64,000 nucleotides of DNA from Bradyrhizobium arachidis (GTDB lineage Bacteria; Pseudomonadota; Alphaproteobacteria; Rhizobiales; Xanthobacteraceae): the NCBI RefSeq assembly GCF_015291705.1, contig NZ_CP030050.1, positions 496,001 to 560,000 of the forward strand, in the 5' to 3' direction. Numbering within the stretch: the first letter of the stretch is position 1; the number at the start of each line of letters is the position of its first letter. Below are positions 16,492 to 25,472 of this stretch, one piece after another. The notes under the pieces were generated by a model that saw only the letters and a program-made list of their open reading frames with translations, was not told the DNA's origin and did not search any database. Made by a program: the position numbers and the translations under genes.

Positions 16492-17607
16492 TCACGGCAG
16501 GCTCAAGAACTCCACCCAGTTCGGCTTCTTGCCGGTCGGATAGGACTTCAGTTTCCCCAGCGCGCCGCTGCTTTGGTCGATCGCATAGACCGTCATGCTG
16601 TCGGAGAGCTCGCCGACCGCGGCGAGGTAGCGCCCCGTGGGATCGATGTGGAAGCCGCGCGGCTGCTTCTCGGTAGGCACGCTGCCGATCGTGGTCAGCT
16701 TGCCGCTGGTCGCATCGACCTTGTAGGCGGCGATCGTGTTGGTGGTGCGCTCGGAGGCGTAGAGGAAGCGGCCGTCGGGCGTGATGTGGATGTCGGCGGC
16801 CCACGGTTTGCCAGTGAACCCTTCCGGCAATGCGGTGGTGCGCTGGATCTCGTCCCACGCGCCGCTTTTGGCCTCATAGGTGAATGCGGCGACGTCGCCG
16901 TTCAGCTCGTGGATCATGTAGACGAACTTGCCGTTGGGATGGAACACGAAGTGTCGCGGTCCCGATTTTTCCGGCACCTTGTGGGTCGGCGGATCGTTCG
17001 GCGTCAGCATGCCCGCGGTGGCATCGAACGCGAAGCTCAGCACCTGGTCCGAGCCGAGATTGGTCGCGAACACGAAACGGTTGTCGGGCGATGGCAGGAA
17101 GGCGTGCGCGTTGAGCCCGGTCGGAATCACCTGCTTCGGCTCGCCGACAACGCCGTTGGCCTGAAGTGGATTGAGCGCGACCTTGTTGCCGCCATAGGAG
17201 GCGCTGAACAGGAATTTGCCGCTATGGTCGACGGCGATGTTCGCCATGCTGTCGGCGAGCGGCCCGTTGCCGATGTGGCTGAGCTGGCCCGTCCTGGGGT
17301 CGATCGCAAAGCTCACCGCGAGGAACGGCTGCGAGCGCACCCCGGCGATCAGCACGCGGTGGTCGGGCGTGATCGCGAGCGGCGTCGAGGAGCCGGGCTT
17401 CTCGACGCCGGTGAAGGCCGCGGTCTGCACCGCCGTCATCTCGCCGTTGTCGGCCAGCTTGAACACGCTGATGTCGTTGCTGTCGGCGTTGCCGACATAG
17501 GCGAAGGTCTCGGCCATGCCGGGGCGGACTCCAGAGATGAGGGCGAGCAAAGCAAGTGTGGTGGCGATCGCAGCGCCTGATGCGCCGCGGCGTGTCGGTC
17601 TCAACAT
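16492..17607 (-). CDS. Secreted lactonase family beta-propeller (6-phosphogluconolactonase/YbhE-like)
   Basis: A 371-residue seven-bladed propeller of the cycloisomerase 2 / YbhE lactonase family, with blade repeats such as TFAYVGNADSNDISVF, GKFLFSASYGGNKV, NRFVFATNLGSDQVL, GKFVYMIHELNGDVAAF, GRFLYASERTTNTIAAY and the terminal GRYLAAVGELSDSM. Residues 1-32 are a signal peptide (IATTLALLALISGVRPGMA), so unlike cytosolic 6-phosphogluconolactonase it acts outside the cytoplasm, probably on a non-phosphorylated lactone. Start ATG 17607 has GGAGGA five nt upstream. Single gene; hairpin just downstream. Confidence 0.87.
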   Translation of the reverse strand: MLRPTRRGASGAAIATTLALLALISGVRPGMAETFAYVGNADSNDISVFKLADNGEMTAVQTAAFTGVEKPGSSTPLAITPDHRVLIAGVRSQPFLAVSFAIDPRTGQLSHIGNGPLADSMANIAVDHSGKFLFSASYGGNKVALNPLQANGVVGEPKQVIPTGLNAHAFLPSPDNRFVFATNLGSDQVLSFAFDATAGMLTPNDPPTHKVPEKSGPRHFVFHPNGKFVYMIHELNGDVAAFTYEAKSGAWDEIQRTTALPEGFTGKPWAADIHITPDGRFLYASERTTNTIAAYKVDATSGKLTTIGSVPTEKQPRGFHIDPTGRYLAAVGELSDSMTVYAIDQSSGALGKLKSYPTGKKPNWVEFLSLP

Positions 17608-17733
17608 GGGGCTCCTCCATCAAGCCGGTGCGGCCCGGTCCTTTTGCCCTGGAGGATAGCGGGAGCCGCGCCGCCGCACCAAATCCCAATTAAGATCGAT
17701 CAATGCCGAAATTGTATCGGTTGTGCGGGACGG

Positions 17734-17871
17734 CTAGCGCACCGCCGCCGTCAGGCTGCGGGAGGGCAAATGCGGGCCGGTCGCATAGTCGGGTGCTCCG
17801 AGCACGCCCCACACCGCGACCGCAACCAGCGCGCAGGTCAAGATCGTCCAGACCACGAGTCGTTTCCGCAT
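17734..17871 (-). CDS. Small single-pass membrane protein (hypothetical, 45 residues)
   Basis: ATG 17871 opens a 45-codon frame whose residues about 5-26 (LVVWTILTCALVAVAVWGVL) form one membrane helix, followed by a short soluble tail ending TAAVR. Third positions are mostly G/C as in neighbouring genes. The ribosome binding site is weak (GGATC region), so this is a tentative call. No function known to me. Confidence 0.4.
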   Translation of the reverse strand: MRKRLVVWTILTCALVAVAVWGVLGAPDYATGPHLPSRSLTAAVR

Positions 17872-18003
17872 CAGGCCAGATCCATCATCCGTTCGATACC
17901 CCCATCGCCGCCAGCGATCGTGCACTGCAAACGGCGACGATCCTATGAACTCATTCACAAGTGAAAACAGCGAACCAATGCCGCGCCCGCGCATTGACCC
18001 GTC

Positions 18004-18180
18004 ATGCCCCGCGAAAACGATCTTGAAGGCAAGCCCGACATGGGCGGCAAGCATGGCGGTCAGGCCGGCCAGCCGAAGCCGCCGCCGCGCCCGCGCCAGG
18101 GCCCGCGCGATGAGGACGTCGTGGCAAAGCGCCACACCGGCCAAACCGATCGCAGCGCCCCGCCGACCAAATCAAAATAG
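18004..18180 (+). CDS. Small hydrophilic disordered protein (hypothetical, 58 residues)
   Basis: ATG 18004 to TAG 18180. Composition is Gly/Pro/Gln/Lys/Asp-rich (GGKHGGQAGQPKPPPRPRQ and KRHTGQTDRSAPPTKSK), with no membrane segment, suggesting a disordered or nucleic-acid/protein-binding tail. About three quarters of third codon positions are G or C, which supports coding. It is opposite to a longer minus-strand open frame that looks less protein-like. The Shine-Dalgarno is poor, so the call is tentative. Confidence 0.45.
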   Translation: MPRENDLEGKPDMGGKHGGQAGQPKPPPRPRQGPRDEDVVAKRHTGQTDRSAPPTKSK

Positions 18181-18276
18181 CGCCTCGCCCGCGCCGTACT
18201 TTCATTGGGAACAGCGGCCTCGTCTTGCCGTTACCTTGATCCCGCGGGCGGAGGAGTGCGAAAGGGAGGCTGGCAC

Positions 18277-18399
18277 GTGTTTTGGATCTATTGGGACACC
18301 GCCTGGTCGCTGATCATCAGCGGCATCTGGGTCGCCACCATCGTCAGCCATCCCGACGCCGAGTTCGTCGAAATCCAGGCGGCCCGGCAGGTGAAGTGA
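18277..18399 (+). CDS. Small single-pass membrane protein (hypothetical, 40 residues)
   Basis: GTG 18277 is preceded by GGGAGG with 7-nt spacing, a strong ribosome binding site that decides the start. The 40-residue product begins FWIYWDTAWSLIISGIWVA, a Trp-rich membrane helix, then HPDAEFVEIQAARQVK. It is the best supported of the small frames between 17.6 and 18.46 kb. No function known to me. Confidence 0.5.
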   Translation: MFWIYWDTAWSLIISGIWVATIVSHPDAEFVEIQAARQVK

Positions 18400-18460
18400 G
18401 CCCGCGCACGTCGCGCAGCCGTAGGGCTGACTGATCCGCCTTGCGATCTCAAGGTGAAGC

Positions 18461-18820
18461 TCAGATCATGCTGCCGGGCATGAAGCAGCGGATCAAGGCG
18501 CGGCCGTTGACGTAATAGGGCCAGACCATGGTGCGGCCGGCGCGGTTCGGCTCGGTGATCACGGCATCGTCGGGCACCTCGATCCAGGCGCCCTGGAGCC
18601 TCACGCGATAATGTCCGTCGCGCGTGTCCCAGTCGACATCGTCGAGCGCGGTGCCGTCGGCATCGGCGCAGCAGGGGCCGCCGGCCTTGCTGTGCAGGCT
18701 CTCGAACCAGCCCTTGAGCGGCGAGTTGGCGTAGCGGCCATCGTCGCGGGCCTGCGCAGGCAGGCCGATCATCGCGATGGCCGCCAGAAGAGGGATCATC
18801 CTGAAAGTCACGACCGCCAT
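18461..18820 (-). CDS. Secreted small hypothetical protein, 119 residues
   Basis: ATG 18820, with GAGGCG upstream, begins a signal peptide (RMIPLLAAIAMIGLPAQA) and a mature part with a Cys pair (GGPCCADADG) and one more Cys near the end (ALIRCFMPGSMI). The central stretch HYRVRLQGAWIEVPDDAVI reads as a small beta-rich domain. I do not know the family; similar short secreted proteins with a CCxxxDG motif are common in Bradyrhizobium-like genomes as far as I recall. Single gene. Confidence 0.72.
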   Translation of the reverse strand: MAVVTFRMIPLLAAIAMIGLPAQARDDGRYANSPLKGWFESLHSKAGGPCCADADGTALDDVDWDTRDGHYRVRLQGAWIEVPDDAVITEPNRAGRTMVWPYYVNGRALIRCFMPGSMI

Positions 18821-18993
18821 GTCGCCTCGCTCGATCCGCGCACGCGCGAGCGCGCAGACGCGAAGCCTGCTGCGAGGCGCGTGATGCATGTTGGCTGCCG
18901 CCCGCCGGCCAGAGTTCCAGCCGCCTCGGCAGGGCGATAACCGCAAGGCCTGAGGTTTGATCCTATTTTGGCGCGGTGAGCTCGCCGGGGCTA

Positions 18994-21657
18994 CTACGCC
19001 GCCACCGCCTGCGCCGACAGCAGCTGTTTCAGCTTCGCGGCCGGTACGGCCGGGCTGAATAGCCAGCCCTGCATCTGGCTGCATCCGAGCTGGCGCAGCA
19101 CCTCGCGCTGGGCCTCGGTCTCGACGCCTTCGGCCGTCGTCGCCATGTGGCGCGCGGCGGCCATGTGCACCACGGCCTGCACGATCGGCGAGGAATCCTC
19201 GGACTGGCCGATGTCGCTGATGAAGCTGCGGTCGATCTTGATCTTGTCGAAGGGGAAGCGGTGCAGATAGCTCAACGATGAATAGCCGGTGCCGAAATCG
19301 TCGAGCGCGATCCGCACGCCGAGCTCGCGCAGCTGCTGCAGGATAGTGAGCGCCTCCTCGTCGTCGCGGATCAGCACGGTCTCGGTGACCTCGAGCTCGA
19401 GCCGGCCGGGTGAGAGGCCCGACTCCGCAAGCGCCGCGGCGACCTTCAGCGCCAGCGTGCTCGATCGGAATTGCACCGGCGAGACGTTGACGGCGACGTG
19501 GATATCGCCCGGCCAGCTCGCCGCCTCGGTGCAGGCCTGCCGCAGGACCCATTCGCCGATCTCGCCGATCAGGCCGGTGTCTTCCGCGACCGGAATGAAG
19601 TCCGCGGGCGAGACCATGCCGCGCTCGGGATGGCGCCAGCGCACCAACGCCTCGCAGCCGGTGACGACATTGGCCGCGAGGTCGACCAGCGGCTGGTAGT
19701 GCACCTCGAACTCGCCGCGGGCGAGCGCCTGGCGCAGATCGAGCTCGAGCTGGCGGCGCTGCCGCGCCTTGGCGTCGTATTCGGGGATGAAGATGCGGAA
19801 GGTGCCGCGGCCCTCGGTCTTGGCCGCATACATCGCAAGATCGGCGCGCTTGAGCAGATCGTCGAGATTGTCGCCATGGTCGGGCGCGATCGCGATGCCG
19901 ATGCTGGCGTCGGTCGGGATCTCCTGGCCCTTGCAGTTCACCGGCGTGCGCAGTGCCGTCAGGATATTGTCTGCCAGCGCGGCCAGCTCCGGCTCATCGC
20001 AGGTGCCGGCCTTGATGATGGCGAACTCGTCGCCCCCTAACCGTGCGACGAGATCGTTGCCGCTGACGCAGGCGCGCAGACGGTTCGCCACCTGGCGCAG
20101 CAGCTCGTCGCCGACCTCGTGTCCCAGCGAATCGTTGACGCCCTTGAACTCGTCGACGTCGATATAGAGGATCGCGAACGGCTTGCCCTGGGCGAGCTCG
20201 GCGACGCGGCGCTCCAGATGGCCGCGCATCAGCACGCGGTTGGGCAGGTCGGTCAGCGCGTCGTAATGCGCCATATGTGCGATGCGCTCGTCGGCGCGGA
20301 TGCGCTCGGTGACGTCGTCATGGGTGGCAAGCCAGCCGCCGGCAGCACCAGGCTGGTTCTTGACCTCGATCAGACGGCCGTCGGCGGTCTCGACGATGGC
20401 GCTCTGCGTGCGTCCGACATTGTCCAGGATGTCGTCGCAATAGGCATCGACGTCGCCGTGGAACGATCCGGTGTCGTAGCGGTGCTGGATCACGTCGCGG
20501 AAATAGGCGCCGGGCTTCACCACGCCAGCGGAAAGGCCGTACATCTCGATGTAGCGGCGATTGCAGACGATCAGCCGCTGGTCCCGATCGAACATCAGGA
20601 GGCCCTGCGTCATCGTGTTCATCGCGGTGTCGAGCCGCTGCTTCTCCACCGAGAGGCGGTTGGTCATCTGGCGGAAGATCAGGAACAGCGTGAGCACGAG
20701 CAGGCCGATCGACAGCACAGCCACGAACACGAAGAACTTCGTCTGCGTGCGCCAGGTGGCGAGCGTGGCGTCCAGCGACTTGGTCGCGACCACGACCAGC
20801 GGCTCGCCGGTCAGGAGGCGCGAGGCGACGATGCGGTCCTTGCCGTCGATCGGGCTTGCGAGCTGCGTGGTGACGAAGGTGCGTTCGAACACCGACCGCT
20901 GCTCCGGCGTGCCGTTGCGGAAATTCTCTCCGATCATGGCATCGACATGCGGAATGCGCGCGAGCAGCTGGCCGTTCTGGTGATGCATCGCGATCGAGGA
21001 TTCCTCGCCGAGCCCGCTCGAGGCGAAGAAGGATTCGAGCTGCTCCGGCGAGATCGCGCGCGAGACCATGCCGAGGAATTCGCCGTGCGGGCCGGAGACG
21101 CGCCGCGCGAACACGATGGCGGGACCGTTGCCGAACCGGCCGGGAACGACCTCGATCTCCTCCTGCGACGTCGGATCATTCTTCAGGCGGTCGAAATAGC
21201 CGCGGTCGGCGACCGAGATGTCGGCGACCGGCCAGCGCCGCGACGAGTTGATCAGAACGCCCTCGGCATCGAACACGTTGGCGCCGGCGACGTCGGACCA
21301 GCCGCTGGCTTTCGCGCGCAGCACCTCGTGCATGGCGAGCGTGCCCATCTCGCTGCGGAAGACGTTGGCGGATTCGATGCCGTGGCTTTCGAGCTCGGCG
21401 ATGACGCTCTTCTGCAGCACCGCGAAATCGGCGAATTCGCGGTCGAAGTGCCGGGCCAGCAGCCGGACGGAGTTTTCCAGGCTGTCGCGGCCGCTTTCGA
21501 TCGCATTCTGGCGGAAGCGGTCGACGGTGAGCGCGGTGCCGATGGCCATCGCGACCATCAGCACGAAGCCGCCGCCGATCAGCCACGTCAGCGGCGCTCC
21601 CTGCCAACGGCGCAGCAACGCGCGCATCCGCGCGGTCCATCGGATTGATGTGCCCAT
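18994..21657 (-). CDS. Membrane dCache-PAS-GGDEF-EAL cyclic-di-GMP signalling protein
   Basis: An 887-residue inner-membrane protein. TM1 about 22-45, periplasmic dCache-like sensor about 50-300, TM2 about 308-328, PAS domain about 340-455, GGDEF domain with intact GGDEF at 541-545, and EAL domain with EAL at 669-671 (GCEALVRWRHPERG). The inhibitory I-site (RxxD five residues before GGDEF) lacks its Arg (SGND instead), so feedback inhibition by product is unlikely. The EAL part retains the loop EVTETVLI, DDFGTGYSSL and the downstream Lys (FDKIKIDRSF), so phosphodiesterase activity is plausible; net direction cannot be told. The start lies 17 bp inside the region before TM1. Stands alone. Confidence 0.93.
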   Translation of the reverse strand: MGTSIRWTARMRALLRRWQGAPLTWLIGGGFVLMVAMAIGTALTVDRFRQNAIESGRDSLENSVRLLARHFDREFADFAVLQKSVIAELESHGIESANVFRSEMGTLAMHEVLRAKASGWSDVAGANVFDAEGVLINSSRRWPVADISVADRGYFDRLKNDPTSQEEIEVVPGRFGNGPAIVFARRVSGPHGEFLGMVSRAISPEQLESFFASSGLGEESSIAMHHQNGQLLARIPHVDAMIGENFRNGTPEQRSVFERTFVTTQLASPIDGKDRIVASRLLTGEPLVVVATKSLDATLATWRTQTKFFVFVAVLSIGLLVLTLFLIFRQMTNRLSVEKQRLDTAMNTMTQGLLMFDRDQRLIVCNRRYIEMYGLSAGVVKPGAYFRDVIQHRYDTGSFHGDVDAYCDDILDNVGRTQSAIVETADGRLIEVKNQPGAAGGWLATHDDVTERIRADERIAHMAHYDALTDLPNRVLMRGHLERRVAELAQGKPFAILYIDVDEFKGVNDSLGHEVGDELLRQVANRLRACVSGNDLVARLGGDEFAIIKAGTCDEPELAALADNILTALRTPVNCKGQEIPTDASIGIAIAPDHGDNLDDLLKRADLAMYAAKTEGRGTFRIFIPEYDAKARQRRQLELDLRQALARGEFEVHYQPLVDLAANVVTGCEALVRWRHPERGMVSPADFIPVAEDTGLIGEIGEWVLRQACTEAASWPGDIHVAVNVSPVQFRSSTLALKVAAALAESGLSPGRLELEVTETVLIRDDEEALTILQQLRELGVRIALDDFGTGYSSLSYLHRFPFDKIKIDRSFISDIGQSEDSSPIVQAVVHMAAARHMATTAEGVETEAQREVLRQLGCSQMQGWLFSPAVPAAKLKQLLSAQAVAA

Positions 21658-21781
21658 CCAGCCCTCCCGTGGGATGCAAGATGCAGCAAAACCGACAAGA
21701 CCCCGTTACCAGTAAGGGTTAGGAAAATATGAATCGGAATGGAATCAGAGGCTTGGGTTCCCTATGCGGGCGCCTACGAGA

Positions 21782-21875
21782 CCGTAGGCTGGGCAAAGGC
21801 GCCCTTGCGCCGTGCCCACCATCTCTTCGTGGCGGCAAAAAGCGCGTGGGCACGCTTCGCTTTGCCCACCCTACG
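21782..21875. repeat. Palindromic intergenic repeat (cgtagggtgggcaaag family, copy 3)
   Basis: Begins ccgtaggctgggcaaaggcg and ends cgctttgcccaccctacg; inner arms gtgcccacc / gtgggcacg. The left arm has one substitution (ggct for gggt). It lies upstream of the EAL gene and downstream of the next minus-strand gene. Confidence 0.85.
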
Positions 21876-21892
21876 AAGCTACCGAGCGGCTC

Positions 21893-22588
21893 TCACCGCT
21901 TGATCTCCCACTCCAGCGCCTCCGCATTGCCCTTGGCGAACATCGCCGGGACATCGAACTTGCCGATCTTGAGGTCATAGCGGCATTTCCAATCCGCCAA
22001 TCCCTTCACGGCGACGTTCTTCGGATGCTTGTCCATCGCCCCCGACAGCGAGATCACGAGGTAACGGTTGTTGGGCCAGTCGACGCCGAGCCAGCGATAG
22101 GCATCTTCGGTGCCTTTCATCAGATTGGCCGAGATGTGGTAGTCGAGCTTCATGTTCTTCGTATCGGGCCGGCTGTGGAAATAGGCCCAGGCAAGATCGC
22201 TGAGCGATTTCCGGGTCGCATTGACGAAGGCGCCGTTCTCGACATGGTAGAGGAACAGATCCTGCGAGCCCGAGCCCGTCTTCTGCATCCGCACCAGCCA
22301 TTGCGAATCGGCGGTGAAGCGGAAGCCGGCGCCATAGCCCTGCTCCGGCTTCAGCTCCGTCATCTGCTCGCCGCGTCGGGCCCAGACCTGCCATTTGACC
22401 TCGAAAAGGTCTTCACTGTCCTTCATGTACTGCTCGAGCTTGGTCGCACCGTCGGGCGAGGTGAAGGCGAGATCGGCGTTGTCGGTGAGGACGAAGCCCG
22501 GCGGCGGGCCGGATGCGGCGAGCGCGGGGGAGGCGGCAAGGAACAGGGCAAGCGCCAACCATGGCGCGGGACGGCAAAATCTGGTCAC
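21893..22588 (-). CDS. Periplasmic hypothetical protein, 231 residues
   Basis: Signal peptide at residues 1-24 (PWLALALFLAASPALAA), then a single soluble domain with many aromatic residues (FEVKWQVWARRGEQ, QWLVRMQKTGSGSQDLFLYHVENG, YRWLGVDWPNNRYLVISLSG). It ends EALEWEIKR. I do not recognise the family. It is divergent from the LysM gene across a 170-bp region that must hold both promoters. Confidence 0.75.
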   Translation of the reverse strand: MTRFCRPAPWLALALFLAASPALAASGPPPGFVLTDNADLAFTSPDGATKLEQYMKDSEDLFEVKWQVWARRGEQMTELKPEQGYGAGFRFTADSQWLVRMQKTGSGSQDLFLYHVENGAFVNATRKSLSDLAWAYFHSRPDTKNMKLDYHISANLMKGTEDAYRWLGVDWPNNRYLVISLSGAMDKHPKNVAVKGLADWKCRYDLKIGKFDVPAMFAKGNAEALEWEIKR

Positions 22589-22758
22589 GGAAGAAATCCC
22601 TAAAATAAATGCCGCGCTGCGGCCTTGCGCATTGGACTCCGGCGGGGCGGTGCCGGTTCATCCGAAAGAGTGATCATCCCATCGGCCGACTTGCTGCCGC
22701 AGCGAAATCGGCGCAATTTGCTGCCATCGGCTGATTTGCGATCCAAGGTTCTGCATCG

Positions 22759-23778
22759 ATGTTGACCGCTTCCAAGGCCTTCATTGCGTTCTGTCTGCTC
22801 GCATTGGTTGGCACCGCGCTGGTGATCGGGCCCACCGAGCTGCGCCGGCTGTTGCCGGGCGGGGAGAAGACCGAGGTCGCCGCCAAACCTGAGGTCAAGG
22901 CCGCGAAGCCTGAGGCCAAGGCTGAATCCAAAGCCGAAGCCAGGCCGGATGAGTCCAGGCTTGCCGCCGCGCAGCCTGCACCATCGGCGTCCCCCGAGCC
23001 GGTCGTCCCGCCAAAGGCGGCGGCTCCGCTCGCCGAGACGCAGAAGCAGATTGCGGCACTCGGCGAGCTCGCCCCGGCCAATCCGCCGGCGGCTGCGGCC
23101 GATGCCGGCCCCCGGTTCGACGTCGCGCGCGTCGACGATCACGGCGAGGCTGCGGTGATCGCGGGGCAGGCCACGCCGGGTGCCAAGGTCGAGCTGCTGC
23201 GCGACGGCAAGCCGCTCGACTCCGTGGTGGCCGATGCGGCGGGCCAGTTCGTGATGACCCCGTCCCAGCTCCCCGCCGGCTCCTATGAACTGACCCTGCG
23301 CGCGACAGCGTCCAACGGCACCGTCACCCAGTCCGCCCGCACCATGCCGGTGATCATCGCCGAAGCCGCGCCGCCGCCGGCGCGCCCGGCACCTGCCGCG
23401 CGGCAGGCCGAGAAGCCCGACGACAAGTCAGACGTCGTGGCCTCCCTGCCGTCAGCTGCGCCGCGCCTCGCCTCCGCGCCAGAGAGGTCGGCGGCCCGTC
23501 CGCGGCTGATGGGGACGCCGAAGCCGAAGGTCCTGGCGCGCGCGCCGACCGCCAATGCGGTCGCATCGGCCTCGCCGGCAGAGGTCTTCAATACCGCGCC
23601 GGCCGATGCGGGCGGCAGCCGCGTGATCTCGCGCGGCGACAGCCTGTGGGCGCTCAGCCGCCTCGCTTACGGCGATGGCGCCCGCTATGCGGTGATCTTC
23701 AACGCCAACCGCGACAAGATCCACAACCCGAACCTGATCTATCCCGGCCAGACCTTTGTGCTGCCGAAGGCACACTGA
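22759..23778 (+). CDS. LysM peptidoglycan-binding protein with Ala/Pro-rich linker
   Basis: A 339-residue envelope protein: N-terminal membrane anchor (AFIAFCLLALVGTALVIG), a charged Ala/Lys/Glu/Pro-rich linker (about 40-115), an Ig-like or Big-type domain (about 120-200, ATPGAKVELLRDGKPLDSV), a second Pro/Ala linker and a C-terminal LysM domain (about 285-338, VISRGDSLWALSRLAYGDG with YPGQTFVLP). The LysM module should bind peptidoglycan glycan strands. Third-position and residue composition match its neighbours. It is followed 106 bp later by the LTXXQ gene on the same strand. Confidence 0.88.
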   Translation: MLTASKAFIAFCLLALVGTALVIGPTELRRLLPGGEKTEVAAKPEVKAAKPEAKAESKAEARPDESRLAAAQPAPSASPEPVVPPKAAAPLAETQKQIAALGELAPANPPAAAADAGPRFDVARVDDHGEAAVIAGQATPGAKVELLRDGKPLDSVVADAAGQFVMTPSQLPAGSYELTLRATASNGTVTQSARTMPVIIAEAAPPPARPAPAARQAEKPDDKSDVVASLPSAAPRLASAPERSAARPRLMGTPKPKVLARAPTANAVASASPAEVFNTAPADAGGSRVISRGDSLWALSRLAYGDGARYAVIFNANRDKIHNPNLIYPGQTFVLPKAH

Positions 23779-23884
23779 TGATTTCTGCGACGCTTTGACC
23801 GGCGCGGGGTCGGAACCTTTGGTTCCGCTCTGAGTCATCTCTGTACCGCGCACTGCGTGCCTGGCGCTGGAGGAGGGCCAAGAG

Positions 23885-25186
23885 GTGGTCAACTCAGTGG
23901 TCAATTCGGTCGTCATGCGGAGGCCTCGCATGGGACTGGTGCTGGCGGGCGCAGTCCTCGCGACTTTGGCGGTGCTGCTGCCGAGCAAGGCCGAGGCACA
24001 GTTCGGATTACGGGGCGGTCCGCTCGGCGTCGCCCGCTTCGCCGTCGGCCACATGATCGGCATGTCACGCCTGCGCCATTCCCGCATGGCGGTGCGGGGC
24101 GGCCGATACCGCTCCGCCGCGCTGAGATCGCAGGATCCGCGCGGTGCCGAGCGCGGTCAGCCGCCCAATCCCTACATCGTGCGTGCGGCGCTCACGGCGC
24201 AGGCCGCGCTGTCGGGCTGGCGTGGCGGCCGCCGCCCGCAGGGCTGGTGGCGTCATCCCGACGGCAGCTATGGCTGGGCCGGCCCAGTGTTCTGGCCGTT
24301 CGCGCAGGACGATCTCGCCAACGCCGTCATCCTCGGCGATATGACCAGCCTCTCGCTCTATGGTTATGGCGACATCTATGCCGCGATCTTCGCGCCCTAT
24401 GCCGCGACCGAGCTCGCCGCCTATACCGCGCCGCAAGGCCGGCGCGCGCGCAAGGTTCCGTCGGCGCAGAATGTCTGTGATGCCAGCGATCCCGCTGGCT
24501 TCCCCATGGATCGCATCGTCACCGCCGTGCAGCCGAACGAAGTGCAGCGCGCAGCACTCGACGATTTCAGTGCCGCCTGGCTAGCCGCCCGCGACAGCAT
24601 TCGCGCGGCCTGCCCGGCAGAGGTGCCCGCGACCGCGGCGGATCGCCTCGGCCTGATGCGCGAGCGCATCGAGGCGATGATCAAGGCGACCGACGCGGTC
24701 GCAGCGCCGCTGGCTAAATTCGAGGGCCTGCTCGACGACGGCCAGAAGAAAAAGCTCGATGCGCTCGGCCAGGAGCGTCGCGCCGCGCTCGCGGCCGGCC
24801 AGAAGAAGGATGCGCAGGCGGCAAGCGCCTGCGAGGCCGACAACGATCCGCGCTATGACGTGCAGGCGCAGCGCCAGTACGAGCAGCTCGTGCAGCAGCA
24901 ATGGCCCGCCGCCGACATCGCCGCGACGCTCAAGCTCGACGACACCGGCCGCGCACGCCTCGACGTGCTTCAGGACACCACGCTGCGCACCATGGAGACG
25001 CTGAGCCCGTGCACAGCGAAGGCCGCAGCGACCCCGCAAGCCCGCCTCGCCGCGGTGAAGGCGCGGCTCGGCGCCATGCTGGAGGCGGTCAAGACCGTCG
25101 GCGATGCGCTCGATGATTTCGAGGCGGATTTGACCGACGAGCAGAAGGCCGCCTTCGAGGCCATCGGCCCGAAGCGGGGCGCGTGA
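23885..25186 (+). CDS. LTXXQ (Spy/CpxP-like) motif envelope protein, 433 residues
   Basis: A GTG start at 23885 is chosen because a strong GGAGGAGG box lies upstream; an ATG at 23915 is the alternative and would still keep the signal peptide (MGLVLAGAVLATLAVLLPSKAEA). The second half is helical and carries LTXXQ-type repeats: LDDGQKKKLDALGQER, LDDTGRARLDVLQDTTL and LTDEQKAAFEAIGPKRG. Small Spy/CpxP members are periplasmic chaperones; this protein is far longer, with an N-terminal Gly/Arg/Trp-rich region (GWRGGRRPQGWWRHPDGSYGW) of unknown role. Confidence 0.82.
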   Translation: MVNSVVNSVVMRRPRMGLVLAGAVLATLAVLLPSKAEAQFGLRGGPLGVARFAVGHMIGMSRLRHSRMAVRGGRYRSAALRSQDPRGAERGQPPNPYIVRAALTAQAALSGWRGGRRPQGWWRHPDGSYGWAGPVFWPFAQDDLANAVILGDMTSLSLYGYGDIYAAIFAPYAATELAAYTAPQGRRARKVPSAQNVCDASDPAGFPMDRIVTAVQPNEVQRAALDDFSAAWLAARDSIRAACPAEVPATAADRLGLMRERIEAMIKATDAVAAPLAKFEGLLDDGQKKKLDALGQERRAALAAGQKKDAQAASACEADNDPRYDVQAQRQYEQLVQQQWPAADIAATLKLDDTGRARLDVLQDTTLRTMETLSPCTAKAAATPQARLAAVKARLGAMLEAVKTVGDALDDFEADLTDEQKAAFEAIGPKRGA

Positions 25187-25222
25187 GCGCAGAGGAATCA
25201 CATTGAGAGCCGTTCCTCCGGC

Positions 25223-25357
25223 CATCCTTCGAGACGCCCGCTTTAGGCGGGCTCCTCAGGATGAGGACCGAGTGCGCGGCAGCAGCTTCAACCGGCGCGG
25301 TGCTGTTTAGCTTCATCCTGAGGAGACCGCTGGAAGCGGTCGTCTCGAAGGACGAGG
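25223..25357. repeat. Palindromic intergenic repeat (catccttcgagacg family)
   Basis: Left part catccttcgagacgcccgc with ctcctcaggatgagga; right part cttcatcctgaggagacc with gtctcgaaggacgagg, the reverse complement order. It lies between the convergent LTXXQ and RTX genes. A second small hairpin (ccctcccc / ggggaggg) sits at about 25395-25417. Confidence 0.8.
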
Positions 25358-25472
25358 CGCGCGCTCAGGCCGTCCAGGACGCCATATGCGATCGCCCTCC
25401 CCCACAAGGGGGGAGGGACCGGAGAGAGCAATTCTTTTGGCTCGACTCGTTCGACTTCAACGCATCCCGCTT

